This document shows positions 1-7,607 of a stretch of DNA of 44,800 nucleotides, in pieces (the stretch's first letter is position 1; each line of letters opens with the position of its first letter). Position numbers and translations under genes: made by a program. Below the pieces are notes generated by a model. It made no database searches. It saw only the letters and a program-made list of their open reading frames with translations, and was not told the DNA's origin. Source of the DNA: Rhodospirillaceae bacterium (GTDB taxonomy: Bacteria > Pseudomonadota > Alphaproteobacteria > UBA2966); assembly GCA_002690215.1 (NCBI GenBank), contig NZDS01000040.1, forward strand, positions 8,505 through 53,304, given 5' to 3'.

Positions 1-31
1 CGCCTGTTGCTGGATTTGCCCAAGGAGCTAC

Positions 32-1060
32 TCACTCCAGGTCCTCGAAGGAAAGGGCTGTGTCGGCAGCCACGCCATGACGCAAGCGCCGGCCGACGAA
101 TTCCTCCAGCCGGCTGGCCGGTACGCCGTTGCCAGGGCGCTTGGCCGCCAGGTCGCCGGGCCCCAGCGAACGGCCGGCCTCGAGGTCGCTTGCCGCTACC
201 ACGGACTTGAGCGCCCAGGCCATACCCGCCACTTCCGAGGGTGCGGCTTCCTTGCGGCCATGCCCGAGCAAGGTCTCGACACGCCGGATGTCGGCCACCA
301 AGTCCGGGAAATCCTCAGGTCCGGCCGAGACCTTCCAGTCCTGGGCGTCGGGAACGTCGCGCAGGATGGTGATGTGTTTTTCCACGACTTGAGCGCCGCG
401 GGCCACGGCGGCCAGCAGAGCCATATGGTCCGGCGTGTGGTCGGAATAGCCCACCGGTCCTGAAAACAGCGTGCGCAGGTGGTCCATGGCTGCCAGATTG
501 ACGTCGGCATCGGGACAAGGATAGCTGGTCACACAGTGCAGCAGCGCCACCCGGTCGGCACCACCGGCGGCCAGAGCGGCCAAGGCCTCGCGCACGTCAT
601 CGCTGCCGTACATACCGGTCGAGAGCACCACCGGCTTGCCCAGCTCGGCCAGTTTTCGCAGAAATCCGGGGTTGTTGCGCTCGCCCGAACCGATCTTCAC
701 CGCCGGCACCTCCAGTGCCTCCAGCCAGGGCAGCCGGGATTCGTCGTGCGCCGTGGCCATGAACAAAATTCCGGCATCGTCACAACGTTCTTTCAGCTCT
801 TGGAATTGATCGAGGCTCAGGTTGCGTGGCCGCAGGCGCTCGCGCCAGTCGCCGGCGCTGGCAGCAAACAGCGCCTCGACATCGAAAACCTGGGTCTTGA
901 AGACATCAGCCCCGGCCTCGGCCGCCAGATCGACCAGGGCGCGGGCCAGCTCCATGTCGCCGAAATGCGCCACCCCGGCCTCGGCGATCATCAGCACCGG
1001 GGCGCCTTCGCCCACCGGCCGGCCGGCGATCTCGAAGTGGGGCTTGAAAGCAACGGGCAT
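32..1060 (-). CDS. neuB: N-acetylneuraminate/nonulosonate synthase (NeuB family), copy 1
   Basis: Predicted to condense phosphoenolpyruvate with a 2-acetamido aldose (ManNAc or a relative) to give a nine-carbon sialic-type acid in the cytoplasm. The 342-residue product has the usual length and layout. The TIM barrel shows KTQVF (55-59), KIGSGE (122-127), STGM (147-150), HCVTSYP (175-181), YSDHT (205-209) and EKHIT (227-231). A C-terminal antifreeze-like SAF domain covers about 285-342 with KRPGNG near 308. The ATG lacks a clear Shine-Dalgarno. The gene diverges from the regulator/NusG-like pair and is transcribed out of the left edge, so any operon partners are not visible. The region following EKHIT is unlike the typical GPDH-type loop, so the exact aldose cannot be told. 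Family is certain; substrate is not. Confidence 0.92.
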   Translation of the reverse strand: MPVAFKPHFEIAGRPVGEGAPVLMIAEAGVAHFGDMELARALVDLAAEAGADVFKTQVFDVEALFAASAGDWRERLRPRNLSLDQFQELKERCDDAGILFMATAHDESRLPWLEALEVPAVKIGSGERNNPGFLRKLAELGKPVVLSTGMYGSDDVREALAALAAGGADRVALLHCVTSYPCPDADVNLAAMDHLRTLFSGPVGYSDHTPDHMALLAAVARGAQVVEKHITILRDVPDAQDWKVSAGPEDFPDLVADIRRVETLLGHGRKEAAPSEVAGMAWALKSVVAASDLEAGRSLGPGDLAAKRPGNGVPASRLEEFVGRRLRHGVAADTALSFEDLE

Positions 1061-1071
1061 GGCGGCAGCTT

Positions 1072-1100
1072 AACCCGGATTTCTCAACTGGTCATGGCCT
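1072..1100 (+). repeat. Dispersed intergenic repeat, copy 1 (diverged)
   Basis: AACCCGGATTTCTC followed by AACTGGTCATGGCCTG resembles the copies at 36240, 37199 and 38235 with a few changes. It lies a dozen bases upstream of the neuB start codon. Confidence 0.5.
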
Positions 1101-1291
1101 GACAGCGCCGCCAAGCGAATTGCCCCGACGGCGCGAAACGGCTTGACGCAACGCACCGCTTCGCTAGATTCCGCCTCCTGTGCCTCCCCCACATGTTCGT
1201 TGGGTGAACAAGCCAAAACCTGCATCGTATCTTTCATCCTGTAAGATCAGGGTCTACACCCAACACATTACTATATAACAAAAAAACTTGA

Positions 1292-1308
1292 CGTTCACGT
1301 TGTGAACG
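1292..1308. promoter_or_regulatory. Palindromic operator candidate (GTTCAC-N3-GTGAAC)
   Basis: A perfect 7-bp inverted repeat, CGTTCAC and GTGAACG, is separated by three bases. It overlaps a TTGACG hexamer at 1288-1293. Further half-sites lie at 1204-1209 (GTGAAC) and 1316-1321 (GTTCAC). The symmetry, the spacing and the place upstream of a winged-helix gene fit a binding site for a dimeric regulator, possibly the adjacent one acting on its own promoter. The binding partner is inferred. Confidence 0.5.
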
Positions 1309-1379
1309 AAGTACCGTTCACACCACGAACGCAATCTCTTTGCCGTGTCACCCCGGTGCATCACCGATTTGCGCCGCAG

Positions 1380-2084
1380 ATGGAACCACCAAGGAAGCCG
1401 AAGCGGAGGCAGGGCTTGGCCGAACAAACCACCGCATCGCCAGTGAAAGCGTCGGGAGCAGACGCCGAGAGTCGCATTACTCTCGGTCTCCTGAACGCGG
1501 TCCATGAGGACGCCACAGCCTCGCAGCGCTCCTTGGCGAGCGAGCTGGGCATCGCGCTGGGCCTGACCAATGCCTACCTCAAACGCTGCGTGCGCAAAGG
1601 TTGGATCAAGATTTCGCAAGTTCCGGCCAACCGCTACGCTTATTACCTGACGCCCAAAGGTTTCGCCGAAAAGAGCCGGCTGACCGGTGGCTACCTGCGC
1701 CGATCCTTCGACTTCTACCGCCAGGCCCGCAGCCAGTGCGATGCCTTGCTCGCCGAATGCGGCCAACGCCGCTTCCGGCGCGTGGCGCTCTACGGCAGCG
1801 GCGAGCTGGCTGAAATCGCCCTTTTGTGTAGCCTGCAGCACAAGATCGAGATTATCGGCATCGCCGATCCCGACGCCCCGGCGGGTGAGTTTCTTCACTT
1901 GCCCCTAGTGGGTGCGGTGGCGGAACTCGAGGGGCCCGAGGCCGTCATCCTCACCGACGTACGCCGGCCACAACGGGCCTTCGCTGTGCTTAGCGCTGAA
2001 TTCCCCACTGACCGCGTGCTGGTACCGGCACTTTTGGGCATTTCGCGCCAGCCACCCGGCGACGACGAGAAGGCCACGACATGA
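1380..2084 (+). CDS. Winged-helix (MarR-like, EPS-associated) transcriptional regulator with C-terminal Rossmann-like domain
   Basis: Putative DNA-binding regulator of the polysaccharide locus. From the ATG at 1380 the product has 234 residues. About 30-95 form a winged helix-turn-helix with the family-like stretches SQRSLASELGIALG, YLKRCVRKGWIKI and YYLTPKGFAEKSRLT. About 125-220 look like a small nucleotide-binding Rossmann fold (VALYGSGELAEIA, then IIGIADPD). MarR-like EPS-associated regulators of this sort are known next to NusG-like genes in alphaproteobacterial exopolysaccharide loci. The start is uncertain: an upstream GTG at 1302 lies inside the palindromic operator candidate and is unlikely, and a TTG at 1416 has a good GGAGG at 1405-1409. 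The stop overlaps the next start (ATGA), so the two genes are translationally coupled. What the Rossmann-like domain senses is unknown. Confidence 0.8.
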   Translation: MEPPRKPKRRQGLAEQTTASPVKASGADAESRITLGLLNAVHEDATASQRSLASELGIALGLTNAYLKRCVRKGWIKISQVPANRYAYYLTPKGFAEKSRLTGGYLRRSFDFYRQARSQCDALLAECGQRRFRRVALYGSGELAEIALLCSLQHKIEIIGIADPDAPAGEFLHLPLVGAVAELEGPEAVILTDVRRPQRAFAVLSAEFPTDRVLVPALLGISRQPPGDDEKATT

Positions 2085-2584
2085 AGGCCTGGTATGCCGT
2101 CTATTCCAAGGCCCAAGAGGAGGTCTGGGCGCGCAACAACCTCGAGGAGCGTGGCATCGAGGCCTACCTGCCGCGCTATCGAAAGCGCCGCTTCCACGCG
2201 CGGCGCCTGGATTTCCACCCGGCACCGCTGTTCCCGCGCTATCTCTTCGTGCGCGCCGATCTCGCTGCTGGACAGAGGCCGCGCATCGTCACCGCGCCAG
2301 GCGTCTCTTACCTGGTCAGTTTCGGCGACCGGGCACCGTCGCTGGCGGACTCCATCATCGAGGAGATCCAAGGACGCGAAGGTCCTGACGGCTTGGTGCG
2401 CCTGGGTAGTGAAGAAGGTTTCCGACGGGGCGAAAAGGTCCGCGTTCGCGACGGCGCCTTTTGCGAAAAGGTCGGCATCTTCGACAGCATAGCCGACGAC
2501 AGGCGCGTCTTCATTCTGCTCGACCTGATGGGACGGAAGGTTCGCGTCAAGCTAGCGAGCGACGTCCTGAGCGGCGCCACCTGA
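2081..2584 (+). CDS. NusG/RfaH-like specialised transcription antiterminator
   Basis: Predicted to bind RNA polymerase and suppress pausing or termination through the long polysaccharide operon, in the manner of RfaH. The 167 residues contain an NGN domain at about 1-105, beginning WYAVYSKAQEE and including LFPRYLFVRADL, which matches the RfaH/NusG family. A KOW-type domain follows at about 112-165, with FRRGEKVRVRDGAF near its start. The chromosomal housekeeping nusG normally sits beside secE and the ribosomal protein genes, whereas this copy sits at the head of a glycan locus, which argues for a specialised paralogue. It overlaps the regulator gene by four bases. No ops-like recruitment sequence was found nearby. 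Confidence 0.88.
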   Translation: MKAWYAVYSKAQEEVWARNNLEERGIEAYLPRYRKRRFHARRLDFHPAPLFPRYLFVRADLAAGQRPRIVTAPGVSYLVSFGDRAPSLADSIIEEIQGREGPDGLVRLGSEEGFRRGEKVRVRDGAFCEKVGIFDSIADDRRVFILLDLMGRKVRVKLASDVLSGAT

Positions 2585-2597
2585 GGTCTCTCAGACC
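2585..2597. other. Short palindrome after the antiterminator gene
   Basis: GGTCT-CTC-AGACC is a perfect 5-bp inverted repeat with a three-base loop directly after the NusG-like stop codon, in an 81-bp gap before the ABC exporter gene. No T-run follows, so it is not a canonical terminator. It could be an RNA hairpin or chance. Confidence 0.25.
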
Positions 2598-2665
2598 GCC
2601 GAATTTGGGCTGTTGCGGTGCCGGATACCAGGGTGGTCGACGGCAAACCTTGCAGGCACTAGGCG

Positions 2666-4489
2666 ATGGCAAGCAAGACCAAAGACGAATTTGAAAGGCG
2701 GCGGACGATAGCCCAACTGCGTCGCCTTCTAGCCGGCCACGGCGGCCTGGTGGCGCTGCTGTTCGTGGTCATGCTGCTAGCCGCCCTGGCCGAAAGCTTC
2801 GGCCTCTCGTTGGTGCTGCCGCTAATCTCCAGTCTGTTGGGGGCCAGCGCAGAGAGCGGTGGCGTGTCCCGTTACAGCGCCCAGTTGCTGGCGCTCTTTC
2901 CCGCCGGCGCCCAAATCGAAGGCCTGCTCATGCTGCTGGCCGGGGCCTTCCTGGCAAAAGGCGCGTTGCTGGTACTGACCCGGGGCTATTCGGCCTTTGT
3001 GGCGCTCAAGCTGCGCGAGGACTGGGCCGGCCGTATCTTCAACCACTACCTGACGGCACGTTATGCCTACCTGGCCAAGCAACGCCAGGGCACGCTGGTA
3101 CACAACGTCGCGGTCGAGCCTTACCGCGCCGCCCGGGCCGTCACCATTGGCCTCGATTTCGTCAACCGGGTGATCCTGACCTTGGTGTTGGGCGGCGTGC
3201 TGCTGGCGGCCAACTGGCAGGCAACACTGGTGGTGGCGCTGGTGGGGGCGCTGCTCTTCTACGCCGTGCGCCGCGCCACATACCGCTATTCCTATCACTT
3301 CGGCCGCCTACGCCAGCAGCTCTACCAGGAGATCTCGGCTCTGGTGGCGGAAACCGTCGGCGCCGTACTGCAGGTCAAGCTCTTTGCCCTCTACGGCCGC
3401 AGCGCCGCGGAGTTGGGCCAGCGCCTGAGTCGCCACACCCGCATCGAGACGGCTTTCCGCACGCTAAGCGAGATCCCGCCCCAGTCGACCGAATTTCTCG
3501 TCATTCTCTTTCTCGCCGCCGGTATGATCGGCCTGCGCCGATTTTTTGGCGTCGAACCTCAGGAGTTCGTGGCACTGCTGGGCTTTTTCGTCATCGTCAG
3601 TCAGCGCTTGCTGACCAACCTCAACTTCATCATCGCGCGGCGTATGAAGATGGCATCGTACCTCCCTTCGCTGCTGCTGATGGACGATCTTCTGCAAGCC
3701 GCGCCTGAGCGCGAGACCCTGGACGAGGGCGAGGCGGTCGAGAGCCTGGTGGGCGATATCGAGTTCACGGACGTCCACTTCGCGCACCAGGACGGCCGCC
3801 GGGTATTTACCGAGCTCGCGCTGGCCATCCCGGCCGGCAAAACCACCGCCATCGTCGGCGCCTCGGGCGTCGGCAAGTCGACACTGGCCGATCTGTTGCT
3901 GGGCCTGCATCTGCCGCAGCAAGGCCACATCACCATCGGCGGCCGGGCGCACCGGGAACTCAGCCTCGAGAGCCTGCGCCAACGCATCGGCTACGTCAGC
4001 CAGGATCCCGCCATCTTCAACGCTTCGGTGCTCGACAACATTCGCATCGGCCGCCTCGACGCCAGCGAGGCCGAAATCATCGAGGCCGCCCGCATCGCTC
4101 ACGCCGATGAATTCGTGTCCGGTCTGCCGGCCGGCTACGACACCGTGGTCGGCGACCGTGGCGTGGCGCTATCCGGCGGCCAGCGCCAGCGTCTGGCCAT
4201 CGCCCGGGTCATCCTGCGCCGGCCCGACCTTTACATCTTCGACGAGGCGACCAGCGCCCTTGACGGCCATTCGGAAGGCCTGATCCGCGATGCCATAGCG
4301 GCGCTGTCCAACCAGGCCACAGGGACAGCAGGCGCCACAGTGATCGTCATCGCCCACAGGCTCTCGACCATCGAAGGCGCCGATCTGATCTACGAGCTCG
4401 ACCAGGGCCGGGCTCGCCGGGTGGCGCTGGACGAGGTGGCCCAGCATCCGGCCCCACAATCGGCCCCTGCGAGGTCCGCCGGCGCATGA
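2666..4489 (+). CDS. ABC exporter, fused membrane and ATPase domains (MsbA/PglK-like)
   Basis: A 607-residue half-transporter that should dimerise in the inner membrane and export or flip a lipid-linked glycan or another hydrophobic substrate. The N-terminal half (about 20-330) has hydrophobic segments of an ABC type-I exporter. The nucleotide-binding domain shows Walker A GASGVGKST (about 397-405), the signature LSGGQRQRLAIAR (about 500-512), Walker B LYIFDEATSALD (about 522-533) and the H-loop AHRLSTI. Its place directly before nonulosonate genes, overlapping neuB copy 2 by ATGA, supports a PglK/MsbA-like role in glycan export, but the substrate is inferred. No wzx-type flippase is visible in the window, so this could be the flippase of the pathway. 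Confidence 0.88.
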   Translation: MASKTKDEFERRRTIAQLRRLLAGHGGLVALLFVVMLLAALAESFGLSLVLPLISSLLGASAESGGVSRYSAQLLALFPAGAQIEGLLMLLAGAFLAKGALLVLTRGYSAFVALKLREDWAGRIFNHYLTARYAYLAKQRQGTLVHNVAVEPYRAARAVTIGLDFVNRVILTLVLGGVLLAANWQATLVVALVGALLFYAVRRATYRYSYHFGRLRQQLYQEISALVAETVGAVLQVKLFALYGRSAAELGQRLSRHTRIETAFRTLSEIPPQSTEFLVILFLAAGMIGLRRFFGVEPQEFVALLGFFVIVSQRLLTNLNFIIARRMKMASYLPSLLLMDDLLQAAPERETLDEGEAVESLVGDIEFTDVHFAHQDGRRVFTELALAIPAGKTTAIVGASGVGKSTLADLLLGLHLPQQGHITIGGRAHRELSLESLRQRIGYVSQDPAIFNASVLDNIRIGRLDASEAEIIEAARIAHADEFVSGLPAGYDTVVGDRGVALSGGQRQRLAIARVILRRPDLYIFDEATSALDGHSEGLIRDAIAALSNQATGTAGATVIVIAHRLSTIEGADLIYELDQGRARRVALDEVAQHPAPQSAPARSAGA

Positions 4490-5538
4490 GCTCCCGTATC
4501 GAAATCGCCGGCCGCACGGTCGGTCCCGGCCAGCCCGCTTTCGTCATCGCCGAAGTTGCGCAATCGCACGATGGCTCGCTGGGCATGGCGCACGCCTTCA
4601 TCGATACGGCCGCCGCTTGCGGTGCCGATGCCATCAAATTCCAGACCCATATCGCGGCCGCCGAATCGACCCTCGACGAGGAATTTCGCGTCAAGTTCAG
4701 CCGCCAGGACGAAACCCGGTTCGACTACTGGCGGCGCATGGAATTTTCGCCAGAACAATGGGCCGGGCTGGCCGCACATGCAGCCGAGAAAGGCATCGTG
4801 TTCCTCAGCTCGGCCTTTTCCGTGGCCGCCGTCGAGCTTTTGCGCGAACTCGGCCTGGCGGCTTGGAAGGTGGGCTCGGGCGAATACCGTTCAGACGATC
4901 TCTGGCAAGCCATGGCTGCGGGCGGCGCCCCCATATTGCTCTCCACCGGCATGAGCGAATGGCGCGAGATCGAGGCGGCGGTGGAAAGGGTCCGAGAGCT
5001 GGGCGCGCCGCTGGCGCTGTTCCAGTGTACCAGCCGCTATCCCACGGCGCTGGAGCACGTCGGCCTCAACATCATCGACGATTTGCGCCGCTTCGGCTGC
5101 CCGGTGGGGCTCTCGGATCATTCCGGCAGCGTGCATCCAAGCTTGGCCGCCCTGGCCCGCGGCGCCGACATGATCGAGGTGCATCTGACTTTGGACCGCC
5201 GGCTCTTCGGTCCCGATGTTCCGGTGTCCCTGACGCCGCCCGAGTTGACGCTGCTTTGCGAGGCTCGCGATGCCCTGGTGACCATGGCACAAAACCCCGT
5301 CGACAAGGACGCCATGGCAGCCGATCTGCGTGAGATGCGCGGGCTTTTCAGCAAAAGTCTGGCGCCGACGCGGACGTTGTCCGCCGGCACCCAACTTACC
5401 GCGGACATGCTTACGGCCAAGAAGCCCGGCACGGGCATTCCCACGGCCGAGCTCGATGATGTGGTGGGCCGGAGGCTAGTCGCCGACGTCGGTCCCGAAC
5501 GGCTATTGCGCCGGGAGGATCTTGATGACCAGCCGTAA
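4486..5538 (+). CDS. neuB: N-acetylneuraminate/nonulosonate synthase (NeuB family), copy 2
   Basis: A PEP-dependent sialic-type acid synthase of 350 residues. The barrel carries KFQT (51-54), KVGSGE (128-133), STGM (153-156), CTSRYP (181-186) and LSDHS (209-213). A SAF domain occupies about 290-350 with AKKPGTGIP. The motif usually read as EKH is EVH here (231-233), followed by FGPDVP (241-246), so the lysine is replaced by valine. This looks like a separate subgroup from copy 1 and may use a different aldose. It overlaps the ABC exporter stop by ATGA and lies directly before the neuC-like epimerase, which would supply its substrate. Family is certain; the product (Neu5Ac, legionaminic or other) is not. 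Confidence 0.9.
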   Translation: MSSRIEIAGRTVGPGQPAFVIAEVAQSHDGSLGMAHAFIDTAAACGADAIKFQTHIAAAESTLDEEFRVKFSRQDETRFDYWRRMEFSPEQWAGLAAHAAEKGIVFLSSAFSVAAVELLRELGLAAWKVGSGEYRSDDLWQAMAAGGAPILLSTGMSEWREIEAAVERVRELGAPLALFQCTSRYPTALEHVGLNIIDDLRRFGCPVGLSDHSGSVHPSLAALARGADMIEVHLTLDRRLFGPDVPVSLTPPELTLLCEARDALVTMAQNPVDKDAMAADLREMRGLFSKSLAPTRTLSAGTQLTADMLTAKKPGTGIPTAELDDVVGRRLVADVGPERLLRREDLDDQP

Positions 5539-6676
5539 GGTCTGCATTGTTGTCAACAGCCGGGCCAACTACGGCCGCATCAAATCGGTGATGCGGGCGG
5601 TGGCCGATCATCCCGGGCTCGAGCTCCAGCTCATCGTCGGCGCTTCGGCGCTTTTGTATCGCTTCGGCAACGTCCACGACATCATCCGCGGCGACGGCTT
5701 CGAGCCGATAGCCACGGTCTATTCCATCGTCGAGGGCGAGACGCCCACCACGATGGCCAAATCGACCGGCATGGCCATCATGGAACTGGCCACCCAGTTC
5801 GAGAACATCGCGCCCGACGTGGTGCTCACCGTGGCCGATCGTTTCGAGACCATGGCCACGGCGGTGGCTGCCAGCTACATGAACATTCCGCTCGCCCACA
5901 CCCAAGGCGGCGAGGTCACGGGCTCGATCGACGAAAGCGTGCGCCACGCCGTGAGCAAGCTCTCGCACCTTCATTTTCCCGCCACCGAGCTGGCCCGCGA
6001 CAACCTCATCCGATTGGGAGAAGCACCGGAGACCGTGCATCTGACCGGCTGTCCAGCCATGGATGTGGTGGCCGACATCGATCTCAGCCTGCCGGCCGAC
6101 ATCTTCGAGCGCTACCGCGGCGTCGGCGCCAGCCTCGATCCTGCCAAGCCCTACCTGGTGGTGTTGCAGCACCCGGTGACCACCGAATACGGCCAGGGAT
6201 TCGAGCAGATCAACCGGACTCTGGCGGCGGTGGAACAGATCGGCCTGCAGACGGCCTGGCTTTGGCCCAACGTCGATGCCGGGTCCGACGACGTCTCCAA
6301 GGGCCTGCGCATGTACCGCGAACATCACGATCCCGATTGGCTCCACTTTTACCGCAATTTCGCCACCGAGGATTACGCTCGCCTGATCAAGAACGCCGTC
6401 TGCCTGGTGGGCAATTCCTCATCGGCATTGCGCGAGGGCGCTTTTCTCGGCGTGCCGGCGGTCAACATCGGCAATCGCCAGCAGGGCCGCGAGCATGGCG
6501 ACAACGTGACTCATGTGGGTCACGACGCTGCCGCCATCGCCGCCGCCATCGCAGATCAGATCGAACACGGACCCTATGACGCTGCAGAGCTCTTCGGCGA
6601 CGGCCAGGCCGGTCCGCGCATCGCCGAGATCCTGGCCTCGGCCGAGATCAGCATCCAGAAGCGGCTAGCCTACTAA
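5525..6676 (+). CDS. neuC: UDP-N-acetylglucosamine 2-epimerase, hydrolysing (NeuC/LegG-like)
   Basis: Predicted to convert a UDP-2-acetamido sugar to UDP plus the free 2-epimer (ManNAc from UDP-GlcNAc, or the analogue from a UDP-bacillosamine derivative), the substrate for NeuB. It is a GT-B-fold protein of 383 residues. Diagnostic stretches are the N-terminal NSRANYGRIKSV, DRFET near 106-110, GGEVTGSIDESVRH (about 128-141) and GNSSSALREG in the C-terminal half. The ATG at 5525 is chosen because GGGAGGA (5513-5519) sits five bases upstream; a TTG at 5522 is an in-frame alternative. It overlaps neuB by 14 bp. With neuB and a neuA-like gene downstream, it completes a three-step route from UDP-sugar to CMP-nonulosonate. 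Confidence 0.9.
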   Translation: MTSRKVCIVVNSRANYGRIKSVMRAVADHPGLELQLIVGASALLYRFGNVHDIIRGDGFEPIATVYSIVEGETPTTMAKSTGMAIMELATQFENIAPDVVLTVADRFETMATAVAASYMNIPLAHTQGGEVTGSIDESVRHAVSKLSHLHFPATELARDNLIRLGEAPETVHLTGCPAMDVVADIDLSLPADIFERYRGVGASLDPAKPYLVVLQHPVTTEYGQGFEQINRTLAAVEQIGLQTAWLWPNVDAGSDDVSKGLRMYREHHDPDWLHFYRNFATEDYARLIKNAVCLVGNSSSALREGAFLGVPAVNIGNRQQGREHGDNVTHVGHDAAAIAAAIADQIEHGPYDAAELFGDGQAGPRIAEILASAEISIQKRLAY

Positions 6677-6677
6677 G

Positions 6678-7607
6678 ATGCCCGGCCTGGCGGCAGAACG
6701 CACCAACCCGGTCTTCGAGGCCTGTGCCATCTGTGGCAGCGAGGACTGGAACCCCGTGTATCAGGGGCCGGTCCGCGACGGCCGTTTCGGTTCGCTGACC
6801 GCCCCCTCGGTGGTGGCGCGGTGCGGTGGTTGCGGCGTCGACCGGCTGGACGAAGAAAATTGCCGAGACGAGGATTTCTACAGCAGCGAGGACTACCGCA
6901 AATCGCTGGGCCAGGGCAGCGATACCGCCGCCTTCCTGGCCGGCCACGACACCCAGCAGGCGGAACGCCTCAAGGTGCTGGGCCCGGTCTCGCTTCGCAG
7001 CTGCAAGATCGCTGACGTGGGCTGCGCCGGCGGCTCCTTCCTCGACCAGGTGGCGGACCTGGCCGCCGAAGTCTTGGCCATCGAGCCCGGCAGCGCCTAC
7101 CACGATTCGCTGCGACAACGCGGTTTCGCGGTTTACCCGTTCGCCACTGAAGCTAGGGATCACGCCGGCAGCGTAGACTGGGCCTTCAGCTTCGACGTCA
7201 TCGAACATGTATCCGACCCGAAACGATTCCTGACCGATATCGCCGAGCTGCTGAAACCCGTGGGCCGGTTGCTGCTGAGTACGCCGAATCGAGATGACGG
7301 GCTGCTGAATCTGGCCGGCGAAGCCTACCGCCGCTTCTTCTATCGCGTCCATCACCGCTGGTATTTCGACGCCCAGGCCCTGACCGCCGTGGCCGGGCAG
7401 GCCGGTCTGATGGTGGAGCGCGTCGATTACGTTCAGCGCTACGGGATATCGAACGCCGTCACCTGGATGCGCGAGGGGCGGCCGTCTGGCGATCAGGTGC
7501 TGGCCGAGCTCGACAATCCGGCGCTCGACAGGGTCTGGCAGGACCACCTCGAGCAGTCGGGCCGGGCCGACCGGCTTTATGCCGTGTTGCGGAGGTCGGA
7601 TACATGA
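6678..7607 (+). CDS. Class I SAM-dependent methyltransferase with N-terminal zinc ribbon
   Basis: A 309-residue methyltransferase likely to act on a sugar or sugar acid of the locus. The N-terminus has two CxxC pairs (C16/C19 and C49/C52) that can bind zinc. The Rossmann-fold motif I reads IADVGCAGGSFL, with FSFDVIEHV and LLLSTPNR further on. Zinc-ribbon plus methyltransferase layouts are seen in sugar C- and O-methyltransferases, but this sequence does not decide between them. It begins one base after neuC ends and overlaps the dehydrogenase gene by ATGA, so it is tightly coupled to the nonulosonate block. Confidence 0.82.
   Translation: MPGLAAERTNPVFEACAICGSEDWNPVYQGPVRDGRFGSLTAPSVVARCGGCGVDRLDEENCRDEDFYSSEDYRKSLGQGSDTAAFLAGHDTQQAERLKVLGPVSLRSCKIADVGCAGGSFLDQVADLAAEVLAIEPGSAYHDSLRQRGFAVYPFATEARDHAGSVDWAFSFDVIEHVSDPKRFLTDIAELLKPVGRLLLSTPNRDDGLLNLAGEAYRRFFYRVHHRWYFDAQALTAVAGQAGLMVERVDYVQRYGISNAVTWMREGRPSGDQVLAELDNPALDRVWQDHLEQSGRADRLYAVLRRSDT

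Larger units (their letters stand above)
1061..1379. promoter_or_regulatory. Divergent regulatory region between neuB and the regulator/NusG-like pair
   Basis: This 319-bp stretch without a supported gene separates two divergent transcription units. It holds an AT-rich patch around 1266-1290 in an otherwise GC-rich window, including TATATAA near 1272 and TTGACG at 1288-1293, which are candidate promoter elements. It also holds GTGAAC/GTTCAC half-sites and, next to the neuB start, one copy of a dispersed repeat (1072-1100). A minus-strand promoter in the AT-rich patch would give neuB a leader of roughly 200 nt. No start site can be proven from sequence alone. Confidence 0.5.

Noticed and set aside
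1302-1379. GTG start at 1302 for the winged-helix regulator
   Set aside because: The codon lies within the palindromic operator candidate and the added residues look non-coding, so the ATG at 1380 was used.
1061-2665. ops/JUMPstart-like recruitment site for the RfaH-like protein
   Set aside because: No GGCGGTAG-type sequence was seen in the leader regions; the few partial matches are inside coding sequence.
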